A DNA stretch of 64,000 nt from positions 62,001 through 126,000 of the forward strand of contig JAOARW010000121.1 in NCBI GenBank assembly GCA_025210475.1, read 5' to 3'. The notes under the pieces were generated by a model. The model had not been told where the DNA came from, made no database searches, and was given only the letters and a program-made list of their open reading frames with translations. Position numbers and translations under genes: made by a program. This DNA is from Carboxylicivirga sp. Lineage in GTDB: Bacteria > Bacteroidota > Bacteroidia > Bacteroidales > Marinilabiliaceae. Each line of letters starts with the position of its first letter. Position 1 is the first letter of the stretch. Shown here piece by piece: positions 54,537-62,985 of this stretch.

Positions 54537-55469
54537 TTATTCTTTATCGTATGCTTCTACAATATCCTGAACCAACTTGTGTCTAACAATGTCTTTGACT
54601 GTAAAGTTTATTCTTTCGACTCTTTTTATACCTTTTAATATGCGCATGGCCTGCACCAGGCCTGATTGCTGTTTATTTGGCAAGTCAATTTGTGTGACAT
54701 CACCGGTTACAATAAACTTTGCATATTCCCCCATTCGGGTAAGGAACATCTTCATTTGGTTGTTTGTGGTATTTTGCGCCTCGTCTAAAATAACGCAGGC
54801 ATTGTTGAGTGTTCGTCCCCTCATAAATGCCAATGGTGCAATTTGAATGGTGCCATTTTCCATAAACTCCTTTAGCTTAACAGGAGGGATCATATCCTGA
54901 AGCGCATCGTATAAGGGTTGCAGATAAGGATCAATTTTATCTTTCATATCTCCCGGTAAAAATCCCAGTTTTTCCCCTGCTTCAACAGCGGGACGGCTTA
55001 AGATGATACGGCGCACCTGACGGTTTTTTAAAGCTGCAACGGCCAGGGCAATTGCTACATAGGTTTTACCCGATCCGGCAGGACCTACGGCAAACAATAA
55101 GTCATTTTTCTTGAATGATTTAACCAGTTTGTCCTGGTTCTTAGTTCTGGCTTTAATCGGCTTGCCATTAAGGCCGAACAACACCACGTCACTATCACTT
55201 CCGGCCTGGGTTAATCGTTCACCAACCAGTATTTCGTTTAAAGATGATTCTTTAAGTACATTGTACTCGTTATAGTGTTTTAAAAGGAGGTTCACTTTTT
55301 CTTCAAAGTCAGCTACTTCTTCGGCATCCCCAATGGCCTTAAGCCAATTGCCGCGAGCTACAATGTTTAATTTTGGGAAATGATTTTTCAGGAGTTCTAA
55401 TTTAGCATTTTTAATTCCTAAAAACTCTACTAAATCAACAGATTCGAGGTAGATTAACTTTTCTATCAT
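54537..55469 (-). CDS. PhoH-family ATPase (PhoL/YbeZ type)
   Basis: A 310-residue protein of the PhoH/YbeZ type, an ATPase associated with RNA metabolism, often with the endoribonuclease YbeY. Motifs: Walker A VGPAGSGKTYVA near residue 128, Walker B VILDEAQNTTNNQMKMFLTR near 222 and SGLVQAMRIL. An N-terminal KH-like part precedes them. I chose ATG 55469; the longer frame opens with GTG 55499. A TTACTTTG element upstream (55502-55509, minus strand) may be its -7 box. It is the first gene of the phoH-purC unit. Confidence 0.93.
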   Translation of the reverse strand: MIEKLIYLESVDLVEFLGIKNAKLELLKNHFPKLNIVARGNWLKAIGDAEEVADFEEKVNLLLKHYNEYNVLKESSLNEILVGERLTQAGSDSDVVLFGLNGKPIKARTKNQDKLVKSFKKNDLLFAVGPAGSGKTYVAIALAVAALKNRQVRRIILSRPAVEAGEKLGFLPGDMKDKIDPYLQPLYDALQDMIPPVKLKEFMENGTIQIAPLAFMRGRTLNNACVILDEAQNTTNNQMKMFLTRMGEYAKFIVTGDVTQIDLPNKQQSGLVQAMRILKGIKRVERINFTVKDIVRHKLVQDIVEAYDKE

Positions 55470-55607
55470 AAAGTGGTTTAATTCCTTAATTTTGTACACT
55501 GCAAAGTAACAATATTTTTTGCATTTGAAAGCTGATAAAAGCCCTATAAGTGGGGTGTAATATTCAAATTATTTCAAATTATTAACTGTTAATTCACTAA
55601 AAGAGAT

Positions 55608-56393
55608 ATGAGCCAGGATCGACACGAATCAACGATAAAGGTGTTTAATGAACTTCTTAATATTATGGATGAACTTCGAATGAAGTGTCCATGGGATAAA
55701 AAGCAAACCAATGAATCGTTGAGAACATTAACCATAGAAGAAACCTACGAATTGGCAGATGCCATAATAAAGCAAGATGCGACTTTGATAAAAAAGGAGT
55801 TGGGAGATTTGTTATTGCACATTGTTTTTTATGCCAAAATTGGATCAGAAACAGATGAGTTTACGATGGAAGATGTGATTCGTTCCTTAAATGAAAAACT
55901 GATTTATCGTCATCCACATATTTTTGGTGATGTGGAAGCAAAGGATGCTAAGACAGTAGAAGAGAATTGGGAGAAGCTTAAGCTGAAAGAAAAAGGTGGT
56001 AATAAATCGGTACTGGAAGGTGTGCCACTTTCGTTGCCAGCTATGGTTAAAGCCAATCGTATACAAGATAAGGCTCGCGGTGTAGGTTTTGATTGGGAGC
56101 ACAAAGAGCAGGTATGGGATAAGGTTCAGGAAGAATTAGATGAGTTAAAAGTTGAGATTGAAGCACATGATGAGGATCGCATGGAAGCTGAATTTGGCGA
56201 TCTGTTATTTTCGGTAATCAATGCAGCGCGTTTGTATGGCGTTAATCCCGAAAATGCTTTGGAAAGGACTAATCGTAAGTTTATTAAACGATTCAATTAT
56301 CTCGAAGAAAAGACCTTGAAGGTCGGCAGAGACCTGAAAAAGATGAGTTTGGCTGAAATGGATGAAATATGGGAAGAAGCTAAGAATCTTTAG
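55608..56393 (+). CDS. mazG: MazG nucleoside triphosphate pyrophosphohydrolase
   Basis: A 261-residue two-MazG-domain all-alpha pyrophosphohydrolase that degrades nucleoside triphosphates. The N-terminal domain has CPWDKKQTNESLRTLTIEE and the metal-binding ExxE of EETYELADAI. The second domain has GFDWEHKEQVWDKVQEELDE and EFGDLLFSVINAARLYG. Length and layout match E. coli MazG. It is convergent with nothing and faces a long non-coding region. Confidence 0.95.
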   Translation: MSQDRHESTIKVFNELLNIMDELRMKCPWDKKQTNESLRTLTIEETYELADAIIKQDATLIKKELGDLLLHIVFYAKIGSETDEFTMEDVIRSLNEKLIYRHPHIFGDVEAKDAKTVEENWEKLKLKEKGGNKSVLEGVPLSLPAMVKANRIQDKARGVGFDWEHKEQVWDKVQEELDELKVEIEAHDEDRMEAEFGDLLFSVINAARLYGVNPENALERTNRKFIKRFNYLEEKTLKVGRDLKKMSLAEMDEIWEEAKNL

Positions 56394-56787
56394 CCAATTG
56401 GGCAATCGGTTTGATGCAGCATGTCTGGCATTGAAACTCCCTATTTTACTGTTTTTCGACTGATTGCATTAATTTTTTGATGAACGCCTTTATTGGGTAA
56501 AAGTGATTTAACAATATTGAGTTATATAATGGCATTTATTAATATTGCTATTTGAGGATTATTACGGGTAAGTGTCAGTTGTACAGGTGGATGTGGTGTT
56601 TTGTTATTCGTTTGAGCTTTAAATAGAATAACTCGTTTAAGAGAACTTATATATAAATGAAGTGAAAAAGTCAAGTTGTTAATCATTGAAAATAGATCAT
56701 TAATCACAAAATATCATCCGTTCGTCAATTGAAAACAACTAATGAGCTATTTGTGGGGTAAACAAAAACGAATTCACAATTCATTAG
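56394..56787. other. Intergenic region, no gene recognised
   Basis: Low-GC sequence after mazG. I see no promoter that clearly fits, no RNA gene and no ORF with coding character. A short 13-base palindrome, GAATTCACAATTC (56770-56782), lies just before the first structured RNA element and could be an operator. Confidence 0.3.
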
Positions 56788-56897
56788 ACACTCAAGGAAA
56801 CTGAAACGGACGGTTTCTTGAACACCCAACACTATTCAACATCCTTTTACCTCTGCAGCCCGATTCCAACCCAAGTGAAAACTGCAGAGGTTTTTTT
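56788..56897 (+). ncRNA. Structured small RNA element, copy 1
   Basis: A roughly 110-nt element homologous to the one at 57001-57095. It begins ACACTC, then a hairpin pairs AAGGAAACT (56794-56802) with GGTTTCTTG (8 pairs including two G-T) around the loop GAAACGGAC (56803-56811). A single-stranded stretch follows, with CAACATCCTTTT. It ends in an intrinsic terminator, CCTCTGCAG (56850-56858) with CTGCAGAGG (56882-56890) and seven T. No ORF of note is inside. Conservation of layout with copy 2 and covarying stems support an RNA gene rather than a plain terminator. Confidence 0.6.
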
Positions 56898-57000
56898 ATG
56901 CCATTATTTAATATTTATCAATGCGAAGCGTCAGTTGGTCAAAACAAATCAACGATTACCCCTATAGCAATGTATATGTAAATGATTTTGCAAAAATAAA

Positions 57001-57095
57001 ACACTCGTAATCGAAACGGACGATTACACATGCATTAATCAACAACCTTTCGCCTCTGTAGCATTCTAGCCCAAGAATAACTATGGAGGTTTTTT
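57001..57095 (+). ncRNA. Structured small RNA element, copy 2
   Basis: A roughly 95-nt element matching copy 1 in order: ACACTC start, hairpin GTAATC (57007-57012) with GATTAC (57022-57027) around the identical loop GAAACGGAC, a spacer with CAACAACCTTT, and a terminator CCTCTGTAG (57053-57061) with CTATGGAGG (57081-57089) plus six T. The stems differ from copy 1 yet remain paired. TGATTTTG at 56983-56990, one mismatch from TAnnTTTG, is placed for transcription beginning near 57001. It lies 160 bases upstream of a Crp/Fnr gene. Confidence 0.6.
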
Positions 57096-57256
57096 ATTGG
57101 ATTGACCAAAGGATTGCACCTCTGTAAACGAAATGCTTAGCCAATAATTTCGCTTTGATATACTGTGATTAAACAACTATTTTTTATAAAAGAGTTTTTA
57201 GTTTATAAAAAGAAATTCGTATGTTGGCAATTAGACAATAATTAGCTAAGAAAGAC

Positions 57257-57919
57257 ATGCCATTAAGCAGTATACTCAAACATATTCAGGCCGACGAGCA
57301 ATTGTGGAATGAAGCGATTAAACAATGTTCTTACTATAAAAGTGGTGAGGTTGTTTATGAGCAGGATACGAATATGAAACACGCTTACTTTGTAAAAAAA
57401 GGTTTGTTAAAGATATATAGGATTGGTTCCAAGGGAGAACAACAGATTGTTCGATTGATTAAGGAGGGTGACCTGTTTGGATTTCACTCATTACTTGGGG
57501 ATGAACCAGAGGTGACCGCGTGTGAAAGTCTGACTGATAGTGAGGTGTGTCTTGTGCCGGGCGAAGCTTTTAAAAAGACAATTAGTGAAAACAAAGAACT
57601 GACGGATTTACTCATTAAGAAGACTTGCGATGAGTTAAAAAACTCCTATAATTCATTGGTTGAGTTATCGCAACGAACCGTGAGGGGGCGTTTGGCTAAT
57701 CTTCTTTTAAAGCTTCAGGATTTATTTAAAACATCGGCAGATGAAGCTATTCCTCTAGTGATCTCAAGATTGGATATGGCGCGTTGGATTGGGACTTCCA
57801 AGGAATCGGTAAGTCGGTTGATTACCGAATTTAAAAATGATGGCATTATACGTTTCGACCGACGCGAGCTGATAATCACCAATAAAGAAAAACTGGAGAG
57901 AATAATAATGCTTTCCTGA
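57257..57919 (+). CDS. Crp/Fnr-family transcription regulator
   Basis: A 220-residue regulator with an N-terminal cyclic-nucleotide-type effector domain (about 20-130; EQDTNMKHAYFVKKGLLKIY, EGDLFGFHSLLGDEPEV) and a C-terminal winged helix (SRLDMARWIGTSKESVSRLI, then TEFKNDGIIRF). The N-terminus has only one cysteine, so it is not an iron-sulfur FNR. The residues for cAMP binding are not clearly kept, so the effector is unknown. It may control anaerobic or redox genes. The two small RNA elements just upstream may be regulated with it or regulate it. Confidence 0.9.
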   Translation: MPLSSILKHIQADEQLWNEAIKQCSYYKSGEVVYEQDTNMKHAYFVKKGLLKIYRIGSKGEQQIVRLIKEGDLFGFHSLLGDEPEVTACESLTDSEVCLVPGEAFKKTISENKELTDLLIKKTCDELKNSYNSLVELSQRTVRGRLANLLLKLQDLFKTSADEAIPLVISRLDMARWIGTSKESVSRLITEFKNDGIIRFDRRELIITNKEKLERIIMLS

Positions 57920-57945
57920 TAAAGTGCCGTATTGCCTGATCTTCT

Positions 57946-58605
57946 TTACTGCTCGGAAACCAGTTTAAGGTATTTTTTAAGGATGCTGATTATATCATGA
58001 TCATTAAGACGAGCATTATGAATATCTTTTTTTAATGCAGGATAGTCCTTAAAAATGTAAGTTAATGTTCCTAAATACTCTTTACGAACAGGATTATAGG
58101 ATCGTGTATTAGTAAATCCTTGATTGTTAAAAAATACCTGTTCATTTTCTTTATAAGTTGATCTGGTTTGCAAAAGGGTGTATGTTTGGTCGTCTTTTTC
58201 TAATACATAAGCGATATCATTTACATATTTGATGTCGTTTAGTTCATAGATTGGTAAATAAATCTTATATAAGCTCACTTTATTTTCAAATATTAATTCC
58301 CCAAATCCTTGTGTAGTGTCTTTACTGCTATTAATGTAAGAAAGGGATTTGAAAAATCGATTTTTACCATGAAAACAAAAGGAGGATATGTCTGCAGGTA
58401 AGTAAATACTAATTGAATCACTTCCCATATTATCTTTAAATTTGACTGTCTCGCAAAGTGAATTATTTGCAGAATACTTAAGGTTGCCCTCAATTGTATC
58501 ACCTTTATTTGTTATTATATATCCCTCTTTAAATTTTCTTTTTTGAGATAATGAAGTAAAAGGAATAATAATTAGGAATGTGGTAATCAAGAGTAATTTA
58601 ATCAT
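57946..58605 (-). CDS. Secreted hypothetical protein
   Basis: A 219-residue protein with a signal peptide (MIKLLLITTFLIIIPFTSLS, then Q). The mature part begins KFKEGYIITNKGDTIEGNLK, a start seen in a group of Bacteroidota secreted proteins (GYIxTxxGDTxxG). The C-terminus carries charged residues (LNDHDIISILKKYLKLV). There are no catalytic motifs, lipobox or membrane helix. It is probably periplasmic or outer-membrane associated. It is convergent with the Crp/Fnr gene, 26 bases away. The function is unknown. Confidence 0.75.
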   Translation of the reverse strand: MIKLLLITTFLIIIPFTSLSQKRKFKEGYIITNKGDTIEGNLKYSANNSLCETVKFKDNMGSDSISIYLPADISSFCFHGKNRFFKSLSYINSSKDTTQGFGELIFENKVSLYKIYLPIYELNDIKYVNDIAYVLEKDDQTYTLLQTRSTYKENEQVFFNNQGFTNTRSYNPVRKEYLGTLTYIFKDYPALKKDIHNARLNDHDIISILKKYLKLVSEQ

Positions 58606-58729
58606 CTGAGGCCGTGTTATTAACTATCCTGTAAATTTATAAACCTTTATTAATAAGTAAAATGGATAAAGTTACTAAGTGGTTGCTTTATTGGAAGTAG
58701 ATAATAGTTATTAAAAGTCTAATATAAAT

Positions 58730-58757
58730 AATCCCAACATTCCTGAATGTTGGGATT
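58730..58757. other. Perfect 12-bp intergenic hairpin
   Basis: AATCCCAACATT (58730-58741) pairs perfectly with AATGTTGGGATT (58746-58757) around a CCTG loop. There is no T run on either strand. It lies downstream (minus strand) of the small ORF at 58799 and may end that unit. Confidence 0.5.
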
Positions 58758-58798
58758 ACTATCTTATATCCTCAAAGGAAATGAGTGTTTGTCAACTG

Positions 58799-58903
58799 TT
58801 ATTTTTTATTGAGCGGTAGCTCTACACCAAAATCTTTCTTTTTATCTTCAAACTTAAGTAACAGGGCAAAGACGAGGCCAAGTAAGCTAACGCCGGCGAA
58901 CAT
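58799..58903 (-). pseudogene. C-terminal permease fragment or 34-residue coupled membrane miniprotein
   Basis: A 34-residue frame starts at an ATG that overlaps the NUDIX gene stop in TGATG. It encodes one hydrophobic helix (MFAGVSLLGLVFALLLKF) and a charged tail ending GVELPLNKK. The same frame extends a few codons further upstream into the NUDIX 3' end (KIQATIL before the Met) and then meets stops. It reads like the last helix and tail of a 12-helix permease, suggesting a deletion relic. Translational coupling through TGATG would instead make it a real small membrane protein. It is too short to decide. Confidence 0.4.
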
Positions 58904-59961
58904 CAGAATTGTTGCTTGTATTTTTCAAACTCAAATTCAAAGTTAGGGGTAAATATGCCTTTCCCTTTGTTTTCCATTATTTCGTCGAACGACCAGAATC
59001 GAACTTCTTCCACTTCAGTCTTGTCAAAATTAAAAGGGCCCCGATGGTCTGTAACAAAACTAAATACCAGTTCATTTTCGACCGAACTAGTCCATTTGTA
59101 TTGTCCAAGCGCTCTGACTTTAAAAGATTTCAGACCAATTTCCTCTGAAGTCTCTCTTTGTAATGCTGTTTCGATGCTTTCGCCAACAGAAACATGTCCA
59201 CCAACTGCAGTATCCCATTTTCCAGGCTGAATCAATTTATGTGCCGGGCGTTTTTGCAGTAATATTTTACCCTTGTGAATCACATGCAGATGAACCACCG
59301 GATGCATTAAAAAAGATTTAGCATGTACAATGGAACGAGGTGCCGAACCGGTTATTTTACCTGTGTCATCAACCAGTGGCAGCCATTCCTCATTTTGATA
59401 ACGAATGTTTTGCTTTCGTTTTATCAACCATTCATAAGCCATGTAAAATCCCATAACAACAAATAATCCAGCACTTCCAAGAAACTTCCACAGCGTATCA
59501 TCTTTAATGAAAGAAGAAGCTGTTGTGGCCAAGGAATAGATGAGTAATAGCCAAAATATCCGTTTCATACTTTGTTGCATCATCCAGAGGTGGTAAGTGT
59601 TCATTTCAACACTTTTCATATAGCGTTGAGTCATTTGCAACATTAGGTTGTGTTTCGAGAAGGCCGAAAAACCAATGAGTCCTGTCATCATTAAACTGAT
59701 AATGCCAGGTTTTAATTTGAAAAATAAGTCATTATCCAAAGCGATGGAAACAACCCCCAATGCAACGATTAAGCCTACGTCAAACAAAATGAAGCGTTCA
59801 ATTCGTCGTTCTTTTACATAGCCATATATTAATTCGATTATTCCAATAATAATGGCTGTAATTAAGCCGTAAACAGTTCCCCATATTTCATCAACCACTA
59901 TAAATACAATGATGGGCAGAAAGCCGGGCAGGAGGCGTTTAATCAGTTGAAGTTTGTCCAT
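58903..59961 (-). CDS. YciB-like membrane domain fused to a NUDIX hydrolase
   Basis: A 352-residue protein with two parts. Residues 1 to about 185 form five or six membrane helices resembling YciB/IspZ (intracellular septation protein A: LPGFLPIIVFIVVDEIWG; FFKLKPGIISLMMTGLIG). Residues from about 205 form a cytosolic NUDIX domain of the YfcD/IDI-like kind (HLHVIHKGKILLQKRPAHKL), with a complete NUDIX box from Gly255 to Leu277 (RETSEEIGL at its end). Such hydrolases act on nucleoside diphosphate-linked or isoprenoid-like substrates. The fusion suggests a membrane-associated phosphohydrolase. I know no characterised example. Its stop overlaps the small ORF downstream. Confidence 0.82.
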   Translation of the reverse strand: MDKLQLIKRLLPGFLPIIVFIVVDEIWGTVYGLITAIIIGIIELIYGYVKERRIERFILFDVGLIVALGVVSIALDNDLFFKLKPGIISLMMTGLIGFSAFSKHNLMLQMTQRYMKSVEMNTYHLWMMQQSMKRIFWLLLIYSLATTASSFIKDDTLWKFLGSAGLFVVMGFYMAYEWLIKRKQNIRYQNEEWLPLVDDTGKITGSAPRSIVHAKSFLMHPVVHLHVIHKGKILLQKRPAHKLIQPGKWDTAVGGHVSVGESIETALQRETSEEIGLKSFKVRALGQYKWTSSVENELVFSFVTDHRGPFNFDKTEVEEVRFWSFDEIMENKGKGIFTPNFEFEFEKYKQQF

Positions 59962-60080
59962 AATTTAAAAAATGAAGTGCGAAGATAAAAAACTTTGATC
60001 AGCTGTAATATTCTTCAAACAGAATGGGTTTTGCCGCAGTGATATTTATACACAGATATCAATGCTGTCATCCTTTTTAT

Positions 60081-60088
60081 TACTTTTG
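60081..60088 (+). promoter_or_regulatory. -7 element of the WecA-like gene
   Basis: TACTTTTG, identical to the rpoD -7 octamer, lies within the longer frame that opens at ATG 60062. It supports translation from ATG 60116. Confidence 0.45.
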
Positions 60089-60115
60089 TGTACTGTTATT
60101 GCTGAAACATTATCT

Positions 60116-61225
60116 ATGAACAGTTACACTATTCAGTTGCTGGTGCCTTTTGCATCTTTTCTTTCATTTATGATGGTATTTCTATCGATACCAACCATCT
60201 TGCGGGTGGCACATTCTAAAAATCTTTTCGACGAACCTAATAAACGAAGTGTACATCGTATGCGCATTCCAACATTGGGGGGGCTGGCTATCTTTGTGGG
60301 ATTTTTATTTACCTATTCTTTGTTTGTTGATTGGTTTAAGTTTATTGAGATACCATTTCTTATTCCGGCTTTATTAATCATTTTTGGAATAGGGATAAAG
60401 GATGATATTTTGGTAACAGCACCAATGGTGAAACTTGGAGGGCAGTTGATTGCTGTGATCATAATTGTTGGTTTGGGAGGATTGCAAATAACCGATTTTC
60501 ACGGCTTTTTTGGTTTACAGCCTGATCCTTTTTGGGGCACGATACTAACCATTGTCGGAATGGTGTTTATTATCAATGGTTTTAATCTGATTGATGGCAT
60601 TGATGGTTTAGCGGCAATTACCGGAATTATTACCATGTTGTCCTTCTCAACCTGGTACTTTATCAACGAGGATTACCACATTCCAACACTTGCGGCAGCG
60701 CTTGTGGGCGGATTGTTTGCGTTTGCTTACTACAATATTTTCTCAAAGCGCCAGAAGATTTTTATGGGAGATACAGGTTCTCTTATTTTAGGTTTTTTAG
60801 TGGCTGTTGTAGCTGTTCATTTTAGTGAGTTTAACCGCCCTGACAATCAATACAAGCTAGTGAGTACCATGAATAGTGCTCCTGCTGTAGCGATGGCCAT
60901 TCTTATTGTGCCGATAGTTGATACTATGCGCGTGTTTATGCTGCGTGTGGCACAAGGAAATTCGCCTTTTATGGCGGATAAAAATCATATCCACCACCGC
61001 ATGTTGGCTTTGGGATTCACACATCTGCAAATTAGTTTAATTATTGGTGCCATTAATATTGGGTTTGTCATATTAGGATTTGCGTTGCGCAATTTAGGGA
61101 TGCTAAAGCTCAGTATAATTATTTTATCACTTGGATTTGCTGTAGCGTACATTCCATCAATTGTATTGTATTATAAACGTCGTCATTTTATTCGTCGCCT
61201 GCGAAGTATTCGTAAACATCGATAA
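60116..61225 (+). CDS. WecA/TagO-type undecaprenyl-phosphate sugar-1-phosphate transferase
   Basis: A 369-residue polytopic membrane enzyme that transfers an N-acetylhexosamine-1-phosphate (likely GlcNAc) from UDP-sugar to undecaprenyl phosphate, starting O-antigen or capsule synthesis. Signatures: RSVHRMRIPTLGGLAIFVGF, the catalytic DD in GIKDDILV, NGFNLIDGIDGLA, MGDTGSLILGFL and the C-terminal HIHHRMLALGFTH, typical of WecA rather than MraY. I chose ATG 60116 because a promoter element lies inside the longer frame from 60062 (387 residues). It is monocistronic. The transporter PopT encoded at the start of the window would recycle the same lipid carrier. Confidence 0.9.
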   Translation: MNSYTIQLLVPFASFLSFMMVFLSIPTILRVAHSKNLFDEPNKRSVHRMRIPTLGGLAIFVGFLFTYSLFVDWFKFIEIPFLIPALLIIFGIGIKDDILVTAPMVKLGGQLIAVIIIVGLGGLQITDFHGFFGLQPDPFWGTILTIVGMVFIINGFNLIDGIDGLAAITGIITMLSFSTWYFINEDYHIPTLAAALVGGLFAFAYYNIFSKRQKIFMGDTGSLILGFLVAVVAVHFSEFNRPDNQYKLVSTMNSAPAVAMAILIVPIVDTMRVFMLRVAQGNSPFMADKNHIHHRMLALGFTHLQISLIIGAINIGFVILGFALRNLGMLKLSIIILSLGFAVAYIPSIVLYYKRRHFIRRLRSIRKHR

Positions 61226-61392
61226 GGTTTGATATTGAGGATGGTTATTGTTGTTTTGTAAATTCTTGATTTTTAATCGATGAAGCGATTTTACATAGCA
61301 AAACTTTGATCTTGAAGAAATCATTTTAAACATCTGGTCCAATAAGATGTTGATAATTGTAATGAATCTGGATTATTTATTAACGATTTGAA

Positions 61393-62847
61393 ATGAAAAA
61401 ACAATCAGATATAGGGTTGATCGGGTTAGCTGTAATGGGCGAAAACCTGGTTTTAAATATGGAGAGTAAAGGTTATCAGGTTTCTGTTTATAACCGTTCT
61501 ACCGATAAAGTAGATAATTTTATCAAAGGTCGTGGTCAAGACAAAAACATCATAGGAACCTATTCCATTGAAGAATTGGTGTCCTCTCTGGAGCGTCCGC
61601 GAAAGGTTATGATGATGATAAAAGCCGGTCCTGCTGTTGATGCCACCATTGATGCCTTGTTGCCACACCTTGAGCAAGGTGATATTATTATTGATGGAGG
61701 AAATACGCACTATCCGGATACTGACCGACGCGTGAAACTAGTTGAAAGTAAGGGAGTGCATTATATTGGTGCTGGTGTATCAGGAGGCGAAGAAGGTGCT
61801 TTGCTGGGGCCATCAATTATGCCCGGAGGATCAAAAGCGGCCTGGCCTGCACTAAAGCCAATTTTTCAATCTATTGCTGCCAAAGTTGAGGATGGTTCGC
61901 CCTGTTGTGACTGGGTAGGTGAGAACGGAGCCGGACATTTTGTGAAGATGGTTCACAATGGAATCGAATATGGCGATATGCAATTGATCACCGAGGCTTA
62001 CCATATAATGAAGGACTTACTTGGTTTATCGGCTGACGAAATGCACGAGGTATTTAAAGAATGGAATGAGCAGGAGCTGGATTCGTATCTAATTGAAATA
62101 ACCCGTGACATAATGGCTTATCGGGATGAAAAAGGAGAACCTTTGGTAGAGAAAATTCTTGACAAAGCTGGACAAAAAGGAACCGGCAAATGGACGGGGA
62201 TTACTGCATTGGATTTAGGGGTGCCTCTGACATTGATTGGTGAGGCTGTATTTTCACGTTGCCTTTCGTCAATAAAAGACGAACGTGTTGAAGCCTCGAA
62301 AATATTAAGCGGACCAACACCTGCCTTTGATGGCGATAAAAAAGAATTTATCAGTGCAATTAAGGATGCTTTGTATGCTTCAAAAATAGTATCGTACGCA
62401 CAAGGCTATGCTTTAATGAGAGCTGCAGCCGATGAAAATAACTGGAACTTAAATTATGGAGGAATAGCACTGATGTGGCGGGGTGGCTGCATTATTCGAT
62501 CGGCCTTTTTAGGAAAGATTAAGGAGGCATTTGATAATCAGCCAGGCTTAAGCAACCTATTGCTCGATCCGTATTTTAAGGCGGCTATTGATAAGGCGCA
62601 GGCCGGATGGCGAAAAGTTGTTGCAATGGCAGTGATGAATGGTATTCCAACTCCGGCGTTTGCAACGGCACTTAGTTATTACGATGGCTATCGAACAGAA
62701 ACCTTACCTGCCAACTTGTTACAGGCTCAACGCGATTATTTCGGAGCGCATACCTATGAAAGGGTTGATAAGCCCCGTGGAGAATTTTTTCATACCAATT
62801 GGACAGGCAGGGGAGGCGATACTGCCAGTACAACTTATAATGTATGA
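61393..62847 (+). CDS. gnd: 6-phosphogluconate dehydrogenase (decarboxylating)
   Basis: Converts 6-phosphogluconate to ribulose 5-phosphate with NADP reduction in the oxidative pentose phosphate pathway. The 484-residue long form shows the nucleotide motif GLIGLAVMGENLVLNM near residue 8, DGGNTHYPDTDRR, SGGEEGALLGPSIMPGG, catalytic Lys in AGHFVKMVHNGIEYGDM near 185, and RGGCIIRSAFL, ending in the family's C-terminal tail. It is monocistronic with a strong terminator. No zwf or pgl is adjacent here. Confidence 0.97.
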   Translation: MKKQSDIGLIGLAVMGENLVLNMESKGYQVSVYNRSTDKVDNFIKGRGQDKNIIGTYSIEELVSSLERPRKVMMMIKAGPAVDATIDALLPHLEQGDIIIDGGNTHYPDTDRRVKLVESKGVHYIGAGVSGGEEGALLGPSIMPGGSKAAWPALKPIFQSIAAKVEDGSPCCDWVGENGAGHFVKMVHNGIEYGDMQLITEAYHIMKDLLGLSADEMHEVFKEWNEQELDSYLIEITRDIMAYRDEKGEPLVEKILDKAGQKGTGKWTGITALDLGVPLTLIGEAVFSRCLSSIKDERVEASKILSGPTPAFDGDKKEFISAIKDALYASKIVSYAQGYALMRAAADENNWNLNYGGIALMWRGGCIIRSAFLGKIKEAFDNQPGLSNLLLDPYFKAAIDKAQAGWRKVVAMAVMNGIPTPAFATALSYYDGYRTETLPANLLQAQRDYFGAHTYERVDKPRGEFFHTNWTGRGGDTASTTYNV

Positions 62848-62868
62848 TCTGCTTCTTTATAATATAAT

Positions 62869-62898
62869 AACCCAATCAACTGCTGATTGGGTTTTTTT
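62869..62898 (+). terminator. gnd terminator
   Basis: AACCCAATCA (62869-62878) pairs perfectly with TGATTGGGTT (62884-62893) around an ACTGC loop, followed by a T run. Confidence 0.88.
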
Positions 62899-62985
62899 AT
62901 ACTCATACAGATTAAGAAAGCTTATAAAAGATTTTCGAAACCTTATTTTTTTATAATATTGTAATTGAATATAGGGAAAACTAAT

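Noticed and set aside
57110-57155. Possible third copy of the small RNA element
   Set aside because: It shares only CACCTCTGTA and a short hairpin, and lacks the GAAACGGAC loop and the T run.
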